A DNA stretch of 64,000 nt from Mucilaginibacter sp. (GCA_031292485.1 JARLHA010000069.1:47883-111882), one strand, 5' to 3'; positions 8,559 through 18,263 are shown, counted from the stretch's first letter. Notes: generated by a model from the letters alone, not told the origin. Program-made: numbers and translations.

Positions 8559-9932
8559 ATGATACTGATCATCGACGACGATATTGCTGTAAGAACATCT
8601 CTGCTTTTGTTATTAAAAGGCGAGGGTTATGACGCTGCGGATTGTATGACACCGGCAGAGGCCATCAGGTTTATCAAAAAAGATGAGCCCGAACTCATTA
8701 TCCTCGACCTGAATTTCTCTAACGACACCTCGGGTAAAGAGGGGATGGAATTGCTGGGCAAAATTAAACAGATTAATGCGCAGATCCCGGTAATCCTGAT
8801 CACCGGATGGGCAAGTATTGAACTGGCTGTACAGGGCATGAAAGCGGGCGCCAATGATTTTATCAATAAACCCTGGAACAACGATCATTTGTTACAGTCC
8901 ATCAAAACCCTGCTTGACCTGCGCGGCAAAAAAGCAGCGCACCATACGCGGAAACAACTCGATAAAACTTATAATTTTCAGCATATTATTGGCGAGGATG
9001 CCAAAATGCTGGAGATACTGGAGACCATTGGCCGTGTAGCTACCACAGATGCCTCCATCCTGATTATGGGCGAAAGCGGTACGGGAAAAGAGTTGATCGC
9101 TGAAGCCATTCACCAGAACAGCCTCCGCAAAAATAAACCCTTCGTAAAAGTAAACCTGGGTGGGATCTCTACCTCGTTGTTTGAAAGTGAAATGTTCGGC
9201 CATGTGCGGGGGGCATTTACCGATGCCCGTTTTGACAGGGCCGGCCGTTTTGAACTGGCCAACAAGGGGACTATTTTTTTGGATGAGATAGGCGATCTTG
9301 ACGGCAACAGCCAGGTAAAGTTACTAAGGGTACTACAGGACCGTACCTACGAGGTATTGGGCAACAGCCGCACCAAAACCGTGGATGTGCGCGTAGTTTG
9401 CGCCACCAATAAAAACCTTAACGATATGGTGAACAGGTCAACCTTCAGGGAAGACTTATTGTATCGAATCAACCTTATCACTATTTATTTGCCTGCCCTG
9501 CGCGACCGGCCAAAGGACATTCCGCTGCTGGTGAATTTTTTTATAGATAATTTAAAGGATATCTATAACCGCCCAAAACTTTCAGTTGCCCCGGCTGCCA
9601 TGAAATGGCTGCAGCAATTGCCGCTTCCCGGTAATATCCGGCAATTAAAAAACCTGGTGGAAAGGACCATACTGGTGAGTAAAAACGACGAACTTACCGC
9701 CGAAGATTTTCGCTCGCAATTTGAACTTTCGCCTGTAAAAAAAGGCAATATACAGTTGCCGGGTATCGGCACCTTAACGCTGGAGGAAGTGGAGGTTGAA
9801 ATGATTAAACGGGCGATGGAATATCACAAAAACAAAATATCAAAAGCAGCTGTATCTTTGGGGCTTACCCGCAGCGCCCTTTACAGGCGCCTGGATAAAT
9901 ACCAAATCCCTTACGATGAAGCTGAGGACTAA
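8559..9932 (+). CDS. sigma-54-dependent response regulator (NtrC family)
   Basis: A receiver (acid pocket DDD at 6-8, phospho-acceptor D50, K in INKPW) is joined to an AAA+ domain (Walker A GESGTGKE near 171; Walker B IFLDEIGD) and a C-terminal Fis-type helix-turn-helix (ISKAAVSLGLTRSALYRRL). The sigma-54 contact loop reads GAFTDA rather than GAFTGA. It should activate the -24/-12 promoter at 2243 that drives this operon. The gene overlaps the kinase gene by 17 bp. Confidence 0.93.
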   Translation: MILIIDDDIAVRTSLLLLLKGEGYDAADCMTPAEAIRFIKKDEPELIILDLNFSNDTSGKEGMELLGKIKQINAQIPVILITGWASIELAVQGMKAGANDFINKPWNNDHLLQSIKTLLDLRGKKAAHHTRKQLDKTYNFQHIIGEDAKMLEILETIGRVATTDASILIMGESGTGKELIAEAIHQNSLRKNKPFVKVNLGGISTSLFESEMFGHVRGAFTDARFDRAGRFELANKGTIFLDEIGDLDGNSQVKLLRVLQDRTYEVLGNSRTKTVDVRVVCATNKNLNDMVNRSTFREDLLYRINLITIYLPALRDRPKDIPLLVNFFIDNLKDIYNRPKLSVAPAAMKWLQQLPLPGNIRQLKNLVERTILVSKNDELTAEDFRSQFELSPVKKGNIQLPGIGTLTLEEVEVEMIKRAMEYHKNKISKAAVSLGLTRSALYRRLDKYQIPYDEAED

Positions 9933-11217
9933 ATATATCCTGTTTGTTATTATCCTCCACCTGGTGGCCCTTACGCTGTCGTGGTTTATTTTTGCGCAAA
10001 ACAGGATCTACTTTATCCTCTCCGAAGTATTTATCATTATTTCGGTAATTATAGCCTGGCAATTATACCTTCAACTACTTCGCCCTTTAAAAACGTTAAT
10101 GCAAGGGGTAGAGGCAATTAAGGACCGCGATTTTAATGTAAAATTCCTTTCAACAGGCAAGCACGAAATGGATCAGCTGATCGAAGTGTATAACCAAATG
10201 ATGGATGAATTGCGCACGGAGCGCACCCGGCAGGAGCAACAGCATTTTTTTCTTGAGAAATTGATATTCACCTCGCCAACAGGCATAATAATTTTGGATT
10301 ACGACGACAACGTGCAGCAGATCAATCCAAAAGCCCTGCAGCTTATTGATGTTAAGGCAGATGATATTTTAAAATATCCTGTCGATAAACTTGAGCACCC
10401 CTTATTGCTTCAAATAAAACGTTTAAATTCCGGCGAAACGATGGTGGTAAAACCAGATGGCATAAATACCTATAAACTCCAGAAATCGCATTTTATCGAC
10501 CGGGGTTTTTCAAGGCATTTTATTATGATCGAAGATCTCACGACAGAGATATTAGCAGCCGAGAAAAATGTTTATGGGAAGGTAATCAGGATGATGGCGC
10601 ATGAAGTGAACAACACCATTGGGCCTGTCAATTCTATCATGCAATCGGCATTAAAAACAAACCGGCTTTGGGAGGGCGATAAGAATGATTCATTAAAAGA
10701 CGCTTTACAAGTGGCGATGGACCGAAACCAAAATCTGAATCATTTTATGCGCGGCTTCGCCGACCTGGTAAAGCTACCTGCGGCCAATAAAAAGCCGCTT
10801 GACCTTCATCAGCTCATCAGTTCCATTGCAAGACTAATGGAAATTAAAGCAGGGGAGAAGCGGGTTGAATTTGAATTCCTGCTGGTTGGTGGGCCTTTTA
10901 TGATCAATGCCGACGCACAACAAATGGAGCAGGTGTTGATTAATATCGTAAAAAATGCCATTGAGGCTATCAAGGAAAAAGGAAAAGTAAGTTTTATCAC
11001 CTCACCTGGAAAAAGAAGCCTGATAATTGCCGATACCGGCAAAGGCATTGATCAACAACATGCTCCTGATCTTTTCTCACCTTTTTTTAGTACTAAAAAA
11101 GATGGTCAGGGTATTGGGCTTACCCTGGTGCGCGAGATATTAACCAACCATGGTTTTGATTTTTCCTTAAAAACCGTTGCCAAAAATCAAACCGAATTTA
11201 CTATCATTTTTAACTGA
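9916..11217 (+). CDS. sensor histidine kinase paired with the NtrC-type regulator
   Basis: Two N-terminal membrane helices (~7-52) with almost no periplasmic loop are followed by a HAMP-like linker, a PAS-like region (~115-210), an H-box with phospho-acceptor near H229 (MMAHEVNNTIGPV, the NtrB-like HEVNN form) and a HATPase_c domain (NIVKNAIEAI, DTGKGI, GQGIGLTLVREIL). It would phosphorylate the regulator encoded by the overlapping upstream gene. The lack of a periplasmic sensor suggests sensing in or at the membrane, which is common for efflux-linked kinases. Confidence 0.9.
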   Translation: MKLRTKYILFVIILHLVALTLSWFIFAQNRIYFILSEVFIIISVIIAWQLYLQLLRPLKTLMQGVEAIKDRDFNVKFLSTGKHEMDQLIEVYNQMMDELRTERTRQEQQHFFLEKLIFTSPTGIIILDYDDNVQQINPKALQLIDVKADDILKYPVDKLEHPLLLQIKRLNSGETMVVKPDGINTYKLQKSHFIDRGFSRHFIMIEDLTTEILAAEKNVYGKVIRMMAHEVNNTIGPVNSIMQSALKTNRLWEGDKNDSLKDALQVAMDRNQNLNHFMRGFADLVKLPAANKKPLDLHQLISSIARLMEIKAGEKRVEFEFLLVGGPFMINADAQQMEQVLINIVKNAIEAIKEKGKVSFITSPGKRSLIIADTGKGIDQQHAPDLFSPFFSTKKDGQGIGLTLVREILTNHGFDFSLKTVAKNQTEFTIIFN

Positions 11218-11351
11218 TTTTGTTTGAGAGAGTTTAGGTGCTGCCTGCTTATCAAATAGTTAATTACGGTTTTATTAAAATTAATTTTAGTAATTTTATT
11301 GACAGGATGGCAATTGCCGGGAATTAAATAGGGTGACGAGAATTAACCCAA

Positions 11352-11993
11352 ATGGGAGAAAAAGAGTTACAGGAGCTTATAAAGGGCTGTATTAAGCAGG
11401 ACAGAAAATGCCAAAAAGAGCTTTACAAAGCCTTTTATGGCTTTGCTATGGGGATATGTCTTCGCTACGCGGGTAACAGAGATGAAGCTGCTGAAGTAAT
11501 GAACCAGGGCTTCTTTAAGGTGTTTAGCAAAACCGGCAAATATAACGATGCCATTCCATTTAAGGCATGGCTTGGCCGGATCATGATCAACGCTTCCATC
11601 GATTTCCACCGGTCAAAACTAAAATTGGCTTTTAATGAAGATCTTGACCAGGCTGGCGAACTGAGTGATGGCGGGTTACCTGATAGAAATTTAAATTATG
11701 AGGACCTGTTAAAAATGGTACAGGCCTTGCCGCATGCATACCGCACCGTATTTAATCTTTTTGCAATTGAGGGTTATTCGCATGAGGAGATTGCCGCAAT
11801 GCTGAATATTAATACCGGAACCTCAAAATCTAACTTGTTTAAGGCGAGGCAAAAACTCAAAGAAATGATCTTGAAATCGGATGCCCGGACCGATAGTTCC
11901 AATTATAGTAACGATATGGATTATACACCTGTCATCGCCATTAAAACGGATGATGCACTGCTTGTGTTTTTAAATAAAGGTTTTAAAAAATGA
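11352..11993 (+). CDS. ECF-type RNA polymerase sigma-70 factor
   Basis: The 213-residue protein has sigma region 2 (ELYKAFYGFAMGICLRYAGNRDEAAEVMNQGFFKVF) and region 4 (LPHAYRTVFNLFAIEGYSHEEIAAMLNINTGTSKSNLFKARQKL, quoted here as two separate family blocks at ~120-175). It overlaps the next gene by 4 bp (ATGA), and that gene probably encodes its membrane partner. Extracytoplasmic stress or envelope sensing is the usual role. The target promoter is unknown. Confidence 0.9.
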   Translation: MGEKELQELIKGCIKQDRKCQKELYKAFYGFAMGICLRYAGNRDEAAEVMNQGFFKVFSKTGKYNDAIPFKAWLGRIMINASIDFHRSKLKLAFNEDLDQAGELSDGGLPDRNLNYEDLLKMVQALPHAYRTVFNLFAIEGYSHEEIAAMLNINTGTSKSNLFKARQKLKEMILKSDARTDSSNYSNDMDYTPVIAIKTDDALLVFLNKGFKK

Positions 11994-13210
11994 GTGAAGA
12001 CAATGAATTAGACGATCTGTTTAAACGCAACCTGGAGGACCCGGTACAACCCGAAGCATACCTGGAACCGGACTGGAACGCGCTGGAACAAATGCTGGAT
12101 AAGCCGAAGAAAAAGCGCGCTATCATTTATTGGATCCCGGCTTTAACCGGCGCGGCTGCGCTTTTGCTGTTGTTTTTTGGTTGGTGGGTGTTAAAAAAAC
12201 CGACAACTGAACAAAAAAGCGGTCAATCGTCAGTTGCGAATCTGGTAAAAGAGCAGCCAAAAACAGCTAAAATTATAACCGGCAGCCTTCAACAACGGCA
12301 ACACGCCCAATTAACAAAAACATCAGGCGTTGAAAACTTTGTTACCGGTACAAATAAAGGTACAAAAAGCAGGCGTAAGTCAATCTCATCAATCAATACC
12401 ATGCCGGGGCGAGCTACCGGCGCCGGCAACTCGCCAAATAGCAAGGTTTATCCGGAAATAAATAAACAAGCCATTGCTGCAACCAATTCCCCCGAATTAA
12501 GCAAGCCGAAAACTAATGATTTGACCGCTTCAAGTGTCTCTGTTAAACCAGATACGGGCTTAATCCCCCCTTCTCAGAAGAAAACGAATAAGATTCAGGT
12601 AAAGCAAAGCTATCGTCCGCAGTTTGCGCTTAGCGTATTGGCCGCCCCTGATATCAATGGGGTAGGCGGCTTTCAGCAAAGTAAATTGGGCACCAATGTT
12701 GGGCTTCTTTTTTCAATGGGCCTGTCAAAAAAACTAACGATCAGCACCGGCGCCATTTATTCCGTAAAACCTTATTTAACCGGGTTTGGCAATTATCATA
12801 CATCATACCAGTTTCCCGTTACCCCTGTAAATGTAGTGGCCGATTGCCGTATGCTGGATATTCCGTTAAATATAGGTTACCTGGTTTACAACAGGCATCA
12901 AAACCAGGTTTCAATTGGTACGGGCCTGTCTTCCTATATTATGTTACACGAAAGTTATAAGTTTAACTACGCAAGTACATATGAAACGGGGCCGGCAAAA
13001 TACACCGTTCCGGGTATCAATAAATACTTTTTTGGAGTACTTAATCTTAATGCGACCTACGGGCACCAAATCAATTCAAAATTTGGTATCAGTATACAGC
13101 CTTATTTAAAACTCCCGCTTGGTAATATAGGCTACAGCCAGGTGCACTTACAATCAACGGGCGTGGCTGTGGGTGTTACCTGGAATTTAAATCCCCTGTC
13201 AAATCCCTAA
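11990..13210 (+). CDS. membrane-anchored protein with C-terminal beta-barrel, probable sigma-factor partner
   Basis: A short acidic N-terminal cytoplasmic stretch (residues 1-45) is followed by one membrane helix (YWIPALTGAAALLLLFFGWW), a low-complexity Ser/Thr/Lys linker (~70-205), and a C-terminal ~190 residues resembling a PorT-type outer-membrane beta-barrel (paired aromatic strands, final NLNP). Translation is coupled to the ECF sigma gene. This one-polypeptide layout, with an anti-sigma-like N-terminus joined to a barrel-like C-terminus, recurs next to ECF factors in Bacteroidota. The anti-sigma role is inference. Confidence 0.75.
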   Translation: MSEDNELDDLFKRNLEDPVQPEAYLEPDWNALEQMLDKPKKKRAIIYWIPALTGAAALLLLFFGWWVLKKPTTEQKSGQSSVANLVKEQPKTAKIITGSLQQRQHAQLTKTSGVENFVTGTNKGTKSRRKSISSINTMPGRATGAGNSPNSKVYPEINKQAIAATNSPELSKPKTNDLTASSVSVKPDTGLIPPSQKKTNKIQVKQSYRPQFALSVLAAPDINGVGGFQQSKLGTNVGLLFSMGLSKKLTISTGAIYSVKPYLTGFGNYHTSYQFPVTPVNVVADCRMLDIPLNIGYLVYNRHQNQVSIGTGLSSYIMLHESYKFNYASTYETGPAKYTVPGINKYFFGVLNLNATYGHQINSKFGISIQPYLKLPLGNIGYSQVHLQSTGVAVGVTWNLNPLSNP

Positions 13211-13425
13211 AAAATAAAATTAACAAATAATTATCTGCTTGAATAGTATTAGTCGCTGATTGTTAGGTGTTTATCGTTGTTTTGATTTCTCATTAAAAAT
13301 CGTAACTGAAAGGTAAGCTACTTTATCAGAATGTTTATTCAATATTTTATTTAAATTAAGGCTGCTATTTATCACAATTAGTTGTATATATTTAGGTAAT
13401 TTTTAACCTTAATTCTCAATTAATT

Positions 13426-14142
13426 ATGGAAACCAAACCACTTACAAAGTATCTGGCCGAACTGATCGGCACATTCTGTCTTGTACTTTTTGGCTGCGGT
13501 GCAGCGGTTATTGCGGGCGCTAATTCAACTGATATTCCGCCGTCAGGCATAGGGCTATTGGGTATATCACTTGCATTTGGCCTTAGTGTTGTTGTGATGG
13601 CATATACTATCGGGCCTATTTCGGGGTGCCATATCAATCCTGCCATTTCAATTTCAATGCTTGTTGCCGGTAAGCTATCTTTTAAAGATACGGTGGGGTA
13701 TGTTATATTCCAGTGCATCGGGGCAATTGCCGCATCGGGCGTTTTGTACTTGCTCGCATCGGGGCGCGCCTCTTTCTCTATGGGCGAATATGCGCTTGGC
13801 GCCAACGGCTGGGGCGCTAATTATCTGGGGCATTATTCAACGCAATCCGCATTTATCGGCGAAGCTGTTTTTACCTTCCTGTTTCTTTTAGTAATATTCG
13901 GAACCACAGCCAAACGGGCTAATCCGGCTATGGCCGGCCTGGCCATTGGTTTATCGCTTACTTTAATACACCTGGTATTAATACCTATAACGGGCACTTC
14001 GGTAAATCCGGCACGAAGCCTGGGTCCGGCCGTATTTGCCGGTGGTAATGCGCTCGGCCAGTTATGGCTCTTTATTGTTGCGCCCATACTTGGGGGGATA
14101 GTAGCGGCTGTATTTTACAAAGTAGCATTTGAAGAAAAATAG
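13426..14142 (+). CDS. aqpZ: aquaporin (MIP family, AqpZ-like)
   Basis: The six-helix channel has two NPA motifs (residues 71-73 and 194-196) and the selectivity-filter Arg directly after the second NPA (R197). The helix pattern and short loops fit a water-selective AqpZ rather than a GlpF. It is transcribed alone. The 215-bp AT-rich leader (13211-13425) shows no repeat, and a terminator hairpin follows at 14192. Confidence 0.92.
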   Translation: METKPLTKYLAELIGTFCLVLFGCGAAVIAGANSTDIPPSGIGLLGISLAFGLSVVVMAYTIGPISGCHINPAISISMLVAGKLSFKDTVGYVIFQCIGAIAASGVLYLLASGRASFSMGEYALGANGWGANYLGHYSTQSAFIGEAVFTFLFLLVIFGTTAKRANPAMAGLAIGLSLTLIHLVLIPITGTSVNPARSLGPAVFAGGNALGQLWLFIVAPILGGIVAAVFYKVAFEEK

Positions 14143-14191
14143 CAGTTTTTCCTCCGGGATAAAATAAATATTTCAGACAATCCGGTTATTC

Positions 14192-14220
14192 GCCCTCTGC
14201 ATTTACGCAGGGGGCTTTTG
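14192..14220 (+). terminator. rho-independent terminator after aqpZ
   Basis: The stem GCCCTCTGC / GCAGGGGGC (one G-U pair) has a 6-nt loop and is followed by TTTTG. Confidence 0.75.
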
Positions 14221-14384
14221 TTGTTTTAAAACAGGAAAAATATCCTATTGATTATTACGTTTTTTTTATATTTAATTGCGGATTGTTATAAATTGATATA
14301 ACCATTTGATTTACAGTTGTTATTTATATCAAATATAAAAACAATGGTATGTTGTCAATAGCGTTTTTCCGGTTTAATTTGTTA

Positions 14385-15083
14385 TCAGCCTGCGAAACAA
14401 TACGTGCATCCATGCTCTTGTGCGCGGCCGACAGCCCATATACCAGAAGGTACCACTTGAATGCCGGGTAATAAATTTGCCAGCCATTCCTGTTTCACTG
14501 TAGCTGCATCCTGCTTGGTGGCCTCCGCAATTACTGCCGTATGTACCGTTATAGCTACATCACAGACACAAAACATAACCCCGCTTGACTGTAACTCGTT
14601 GATCCCAATTTGTACTTCACCAACTCCAGGTACCTTAAATGAGCCTGCTTTCGGCTCCCAGAAAGGGTTTTGAGCAGCTACGGCTTTTGTCGCATCGTTG
14701 TTGATCTTAAACATCTCGCCAAATTTGTATTTCTCCCACAGCGGGTTCCCAAAGGCGTATGGAATAGCACTATGCCGCAAAATAACTACAACTCCGCATT
14801 CGTTTTCCGGGGTCCCGGTTTTTTTATTAGTAAGTAAAAATACCCTTGGCCAGGCAAATGGTAAGGTGCCGTTAGGCTGGGTAACATCAAATACCATCCG
14901 GTGTTTCCCTTTTACCTGTTTGAACCATTCATCTGCATCTGAAACATCCGGCGCAGAAGTATCTTCGGCCGCTAAACTAAAAGGTGCAGAAAGCATACCT
15001 GTGCTTAACACGGCAGCCCCTGTTGCAACCTGTTTTAAAAAAGTGCGGCGTTGGCTTGATTTGGGTTGATCATCTTTTTTCAT
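14385..15083 (-). CDS. Tat-exported protein of unknown function
   Basis: The ATG at 15083 places a twin-arginine signal at the N-terminus (SQRRTFLKQ followed by a hydrophobic stretch ending SLAAE). A longer frame to 15134 would bury it. The mature ~195 residues show a DsrE-like alternation (VVVILRHSAIPYAF, INELQSSGVMFCVCDVAI) and end in EHGCTYCFAG. No catalytic motif is certain. It is divergent from the PQQ dehydrogenase at 15280 across a 196-bp shared promoter region, so a joint periplasmic redox role is possible but unproven. Confidence 0.75.
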   Translation of the reverse strand: MKKDDQPKSSQRRTFLKQVATGAAVLSTGMLSAPFSLAAEDTSAPDVSDADEWFKQVKGKHRMVFDVTQPNGTLPFAWPRVFLLTNKKTGTPENECGVVVILRHSAIPYAFGNPLWEKYKFGEMFKINNDATKAVAAQNPFWEPKAGSFKVPGVGEVQIGINELQSSGVMFCVCDVAITVHTAVIAEATKQDAATVKQEWLANLLPGIQVVPSGIWAVGRAQEHGCTYCFAG

Positions 15084-15279
15084 ATGCTTATAATTTGGTG
15101 TGTCATCCGGGTGCCGGACGAATGGTTTTAACAAATTTATAGTTGAACAGACTGGTTTACCTCCGTTTATAATTACGGCAAATTACAAAAAAAAGGTCTG
15201 CAACGATTCATGTTTTTTTGTTTTTAGCAGAATGTGATTAGCTTTAGTGGGTAAACCTGTTTATACTAAACGCAATTTG

Positions 15280-17451
15280 ATGAAAACCCAAACATTTCTA
15301 TATTTTCTGGCGACTTTGTGCATTATCGCATCCTGTAAAAAGCATCATACTGCAACGGGCTATAGTGGCTGGGCTACCTATGCCGGATCAAAAGATGGCA
15401 ACAGGTATTCATCAAATGATCAGATCACCCTACAGAATGTCAGCCAGCTCAAAGTTGCATGGACCTATAGTTCAGCTGATAAAGACAGCGCCAATCGCAG
15501 CCAAAATCAGTGTAACCCGATTATGGTCGACGGCACATTGTATGGCACGAGCCCCAAGCTGAAGCTATTTGCCTTAGACGCCACCACCGGCGAACAAAAA
15601 TGGCTTTTCGATCCGGCGAGCCAGGATACTTCAAAAAAGAATGATCCAATGGCTTATTATAAAGTTTGCCGCGGAGTTAGCTATTGGGAGGATAAAAACG
15701 GCGAAAATAAACGGCTTTTTTATAGCGTAGGGCAAAAAACCTTTGCGATTGATGCAGAAAACGGCCGCCCGATTATGAGTTTTGGCAAAGGGGGGTATTT
15801 AGACCTAACCGAAGACCTTGGCCGGAAAGTTAATTCTTACGTGTCGGGCACTACGCCGGGGGTTATCTATAAAGACCTGATCATTTTAGGTGCGCGCGTT
15901 GACGAATCGGAAGATGCTGCACCGGGGCATATCCGGGCCTATGATGTAATGACCGGCAAACTCCGGTGGATCTTTCATACTATCCCGCACCCGGGAGAAT
16001 TCGGGTTTAATACCTGGCCAGACAGCATTGCGTGGAAAAAGCTAGGCTCCGCCAATAACTGGGGAGGGATGGCGCTGGATGAAAAACGGGGTATCGTTTA
16101 TGTCCCGACGGGTTCAGTCGGCGGAGATTTTTACGGAGCACACCGCAAAGGACCTGATCTTTTTGCCAATTGCCTCATCGCGCTGGATGCAGCCACCGGT
16201 AAATATATCTGGCATTACCAGGTAATTCATCATGACCTGTGGGACCGCGATCTTCCGGCTAACCCCAACCTGGTAACCATACAGCATGACGGCAAAACAA
16301 TTGACGCGGTAGCACAGATCACCAAGCATGGGTTTATTTTTATGTTTGACAGGACAAACGGGCAGCCTGTATTCCCGATTACAGAAAAAACTGTACCCAC
16401 CAGCGCATTGCCTGGTGAAGTACCCTGGCCAACACAACCCATCCCAAGTTTACCGCAACCCTTTGCCCGCCAGCATTTCGGGCCTGAGGATGTGACAGAT
16501 ATTTCGCCCGAAACACATCAAATTATGCTGGCGAAATATAGAAAGGTAAAATACAACACCATGTTTACCCCACCCAGCAAGGACGGAGATTGGGTATTCC
16601 CCGGCTTTGACGGCGGCGGCGAGTGGGGTGGCGCGGCGGTTGATCCCGAAACGAAGATCATGTACATCAGCAATACCGAAATGCCATGGGCGCAGGTAAT
16701 GATTGATGTGCCAAAGAATAATTATGCGCATACGCTGCAGGGAATAGGCCATGCTATTTACAACAAGTACTGCATCACCTGTCATGGGCCTGAATTAAAA
16801 GGGAACGGCAGCTCTTACCCTTCATTGGTCAATATCAGCAAAAAATATAAAGCGGAACAGGTGAGCCAGTTGGTTACGAACGGGCGTAATATGATGCCTT
16901 CATTTAAACAGATCCCGGCAGCCGAAAAAGCGGCATTGCTGGCTTTTGTATTAAAACTGCCCGAAAAGGCCTCGGATGCCCGGATTATTTCGAAAGAACC
17001 TGTTTCCACCAATGCGCAGGATAATATCCCTTATACTATGAACGGTTATAAGCGGTTTTTGGACACCAATGGCTATCCCGGCATTAAGCCACCGTGGGGC
17101 ACGCTCGACGCGGTCGACCTTACTTCGGGCAAACTGTTATGGAAAGTACCTTTAGGAGAATATCCTGAGTTGACAAAAAGAGGAATCCCCAAAACCGGCA
17201 CCGAATTATATGGCGGCCCGTTGGTAACAAAGGGTGGTTTGGTATTTGTGGCGGCAACCAAGGATGAAAAAATCAGGGCCTTTGACAAAAAGACGGGCAA
17301 GCAGGTTTGGGAAGCCAAATTACCTGCGGCAGGCTATGCAACCCCGGCAACCTATGCCATTGATGGCAGGCAATACCTGGTGATTGCCTGCGGCGGCGGC
17401 AAGATCGGCAGCAAATCTGGCGATAGTTATGTTTGTTTTGCGCTGCCATAG
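15280..17451 (+). CDS. PQQ-dependent dehydrogenase with embedded cytochrome c domain, lipoprotein
   Basis: Starting at 15280 gives a lipoprotein signal ending LCIIASC. The protein is an eight-blade PQQ propeller (repeated ALDATTGEQKW and AFDKKTGKQVWE motifs). A haem-c site CITCH at about residues 498-502 is inserted before the last blades. This layout matches quinoprotein glucose or alcohol dehydrogenases of the GDH/membrane-bound type found in Bacteroidota. It would oxidise a sugar or alcohol in the periplasm and pass electrons through its own haem. No PQQ biosynthesis genes are nearby. Confidence 0.88.
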   Translation: MKTQTFLYFLATLCIIASCKKHHTATGYSGWATYAGSKDGNRYSSNDQITLQNVSQLKVAWTYSSADKDSANRSQNQCNPIMVDGTLYGTSPKLKLFALDATTGEQKWLFDPASQDTSKKNDPMAYYKVCRGVSYWEDKNGENKRLFYSVGQKTFAIDAENGRPIMSFGKGGYLDLTEDLGRKVNSYVSGTTPGVIYKDLIILGARVDESEDAAPGHIRAYDVMTGKLRWIFHTIPHPGEFGFNTWPDSIAWKKLGSANNWGGMALDEKRGIVYVPTGSVGGDFYGAHRKGPDLFANCLIALDAATGKYIWHYQVIHHDLWDRDLPANPNLVTIQHDGKTIDAVAQITKHGFIFMFDRTNGQPVFPITEKTVPTSALPGEVPWPTQPIPSLPQPFARQHFGPEDVTDISPETHQIMLAKYRKVKYNTMFTPPSKDGDWVFPGFDGGGEWGGAAVDPETKIMYISNTEMPWAQVMIDVPKNNYAHTLQGIGHAIYNKYCITCHGPELKGNGSSYPSLVNISKKYKAEQVSQLVTNGRNMMPSFKQIPAAEKAALLAFVLKLPEKASDARIISKEPVSTNAQDNIPYTMNGYKRFLDTNGYPGIKPPWGTLDAVDLTSGKLLWKVPLGEYPELTKRGIPKTGTELYGGPLVTKGGLVFVAATKDEKIRAFDKKTGKQVWEAKLPAAGYATPATYAIDGRQYLVIACGGGKIGSKSGDSYVCFALP

Positions 17452-17454
17452 GAG

Positions 17455-17563
17455 GCTGAAAGCAAAAAGCGTAAAGCAAAAAGCCAGAAAAACTTTATTT
17501 TAGTGCAATAAAAAACACACCAGGAAGAACAAAGCTTTTAGCTTTAGTCTTTTTGCTTTTAGC
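17455..17563. repeat. long imperfect inverted repeat of AAAAGC units
   Basis: Arms 17455-17484 and 17534-17563 are 30 nt each and largely complementary (AGCAAAAAGC-type words against GCTTTTTGCT-type words). The element fills the gap between the PQQ dehydrogenase gene and the TMEM175-like gene and ends 5 bp before the latter's ATG, so folding could occlude that start. Confidence 0.75.
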
Positions 17564-17568
17564 TTAAT

Positions 17569-18174
17569 ATGGAAAAAGGTCGTTTAGAGGCATTCAGCGA
17601 TGGTGTAATTGCCATCATCATTACCATTATGGTACTGGAATTGAAGGTGCCGGTGGGTAAACTCGGCGCGGATATCAGCGCCTTAAAACCGCTTTTCCCG
17701 GTATTTGTCAGCTATATCCTTAGCTTTATTTATGTAGGGATTTATTGGAACAACCATCACCATATGATGCAGGCAGTTGAATCGGTAAACGGGGCTATAC
17801 TTTGGGCCAATATGCACCTGCTGTTCTGGCTGTCGCTGGTTCCATTTGTAACAGCCTGGATGGGCGAAAATGATTTTGCCCGCTGGCCTGTAACCTGCTA
17901 CGGCATCGTACTGATTATGAATGCCTGTGCCTATACTATTTTATTATTTGCGCTGATCCGCCACCATGGCCGGAATTCGGTGCTGGCAAAAGCTGTTGGT
18001 AGCGACTGGAAAGATAAAATTTCCATCGCCATTTACGCCACAGCCATAGCGATTTCCTGGCTCAACTCCACCATCAGCTTTATCCTGTACATCGTTGTGG
18101 CCTGTATCTGGTTTATACCTGATAAACGGATCGAGCGACAATTGGTAGGGGAGGAACCGCCGTGTGAAAAATAA
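17569..18174 (+). CDS. TMEM175-family (DUF1211) integral membrane protein
   Basis: The 201-residue protein has about six helices and the family-defining RxxxFSD motif at the very N-terminus (R5, F9-S10-D11, followed by GVIAIIITIMVLEL). Characterised homologues are potassium channels without the usual P-loop. A potassium or proton leak role is inferred from the family. A strong inverted repeat lies immediately upstream. Confidence 0.85.
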   Translation: MEKGRLEAFSDGVIAIIITIMVLELKVPVGKLGADISALKPLFPVFVSYILSFIYVGIYWNNHHHMMQAVESVNGAILWANMHLLFWLSLVPFVTAWMGENDFARWPVTCYGIVLIMNACAYTILLFALIRHHGRNSVLAKAVGSDWKDKISIAIYATAIAISWLNSTISFILYIVVACIWFIPDKRIERQLVGEEPPCEK

Positions 18175-18178
18175 CCTG

Positions 18179-18238
18179 GTCATTGGTCATTAGTCATTGG
18201 CCGTTTTGCATACTTTTCAATGACCAATGACTAATGAC
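18179..18238. repeat. GTCATTGGTCATTAG-type inverted repeat between convergent genes
   Basis: Arms 18179-18200 and 18218-18238 consist of GTCATT-word repeats and their complement and lie between two convergent genes. It may serve as a bidirectional transcript end. Similar words continue to ~18258. Confidence 0.7.
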
Positions 18239-18263
18239 GCGAAGCAAATGACAAATGACTATG

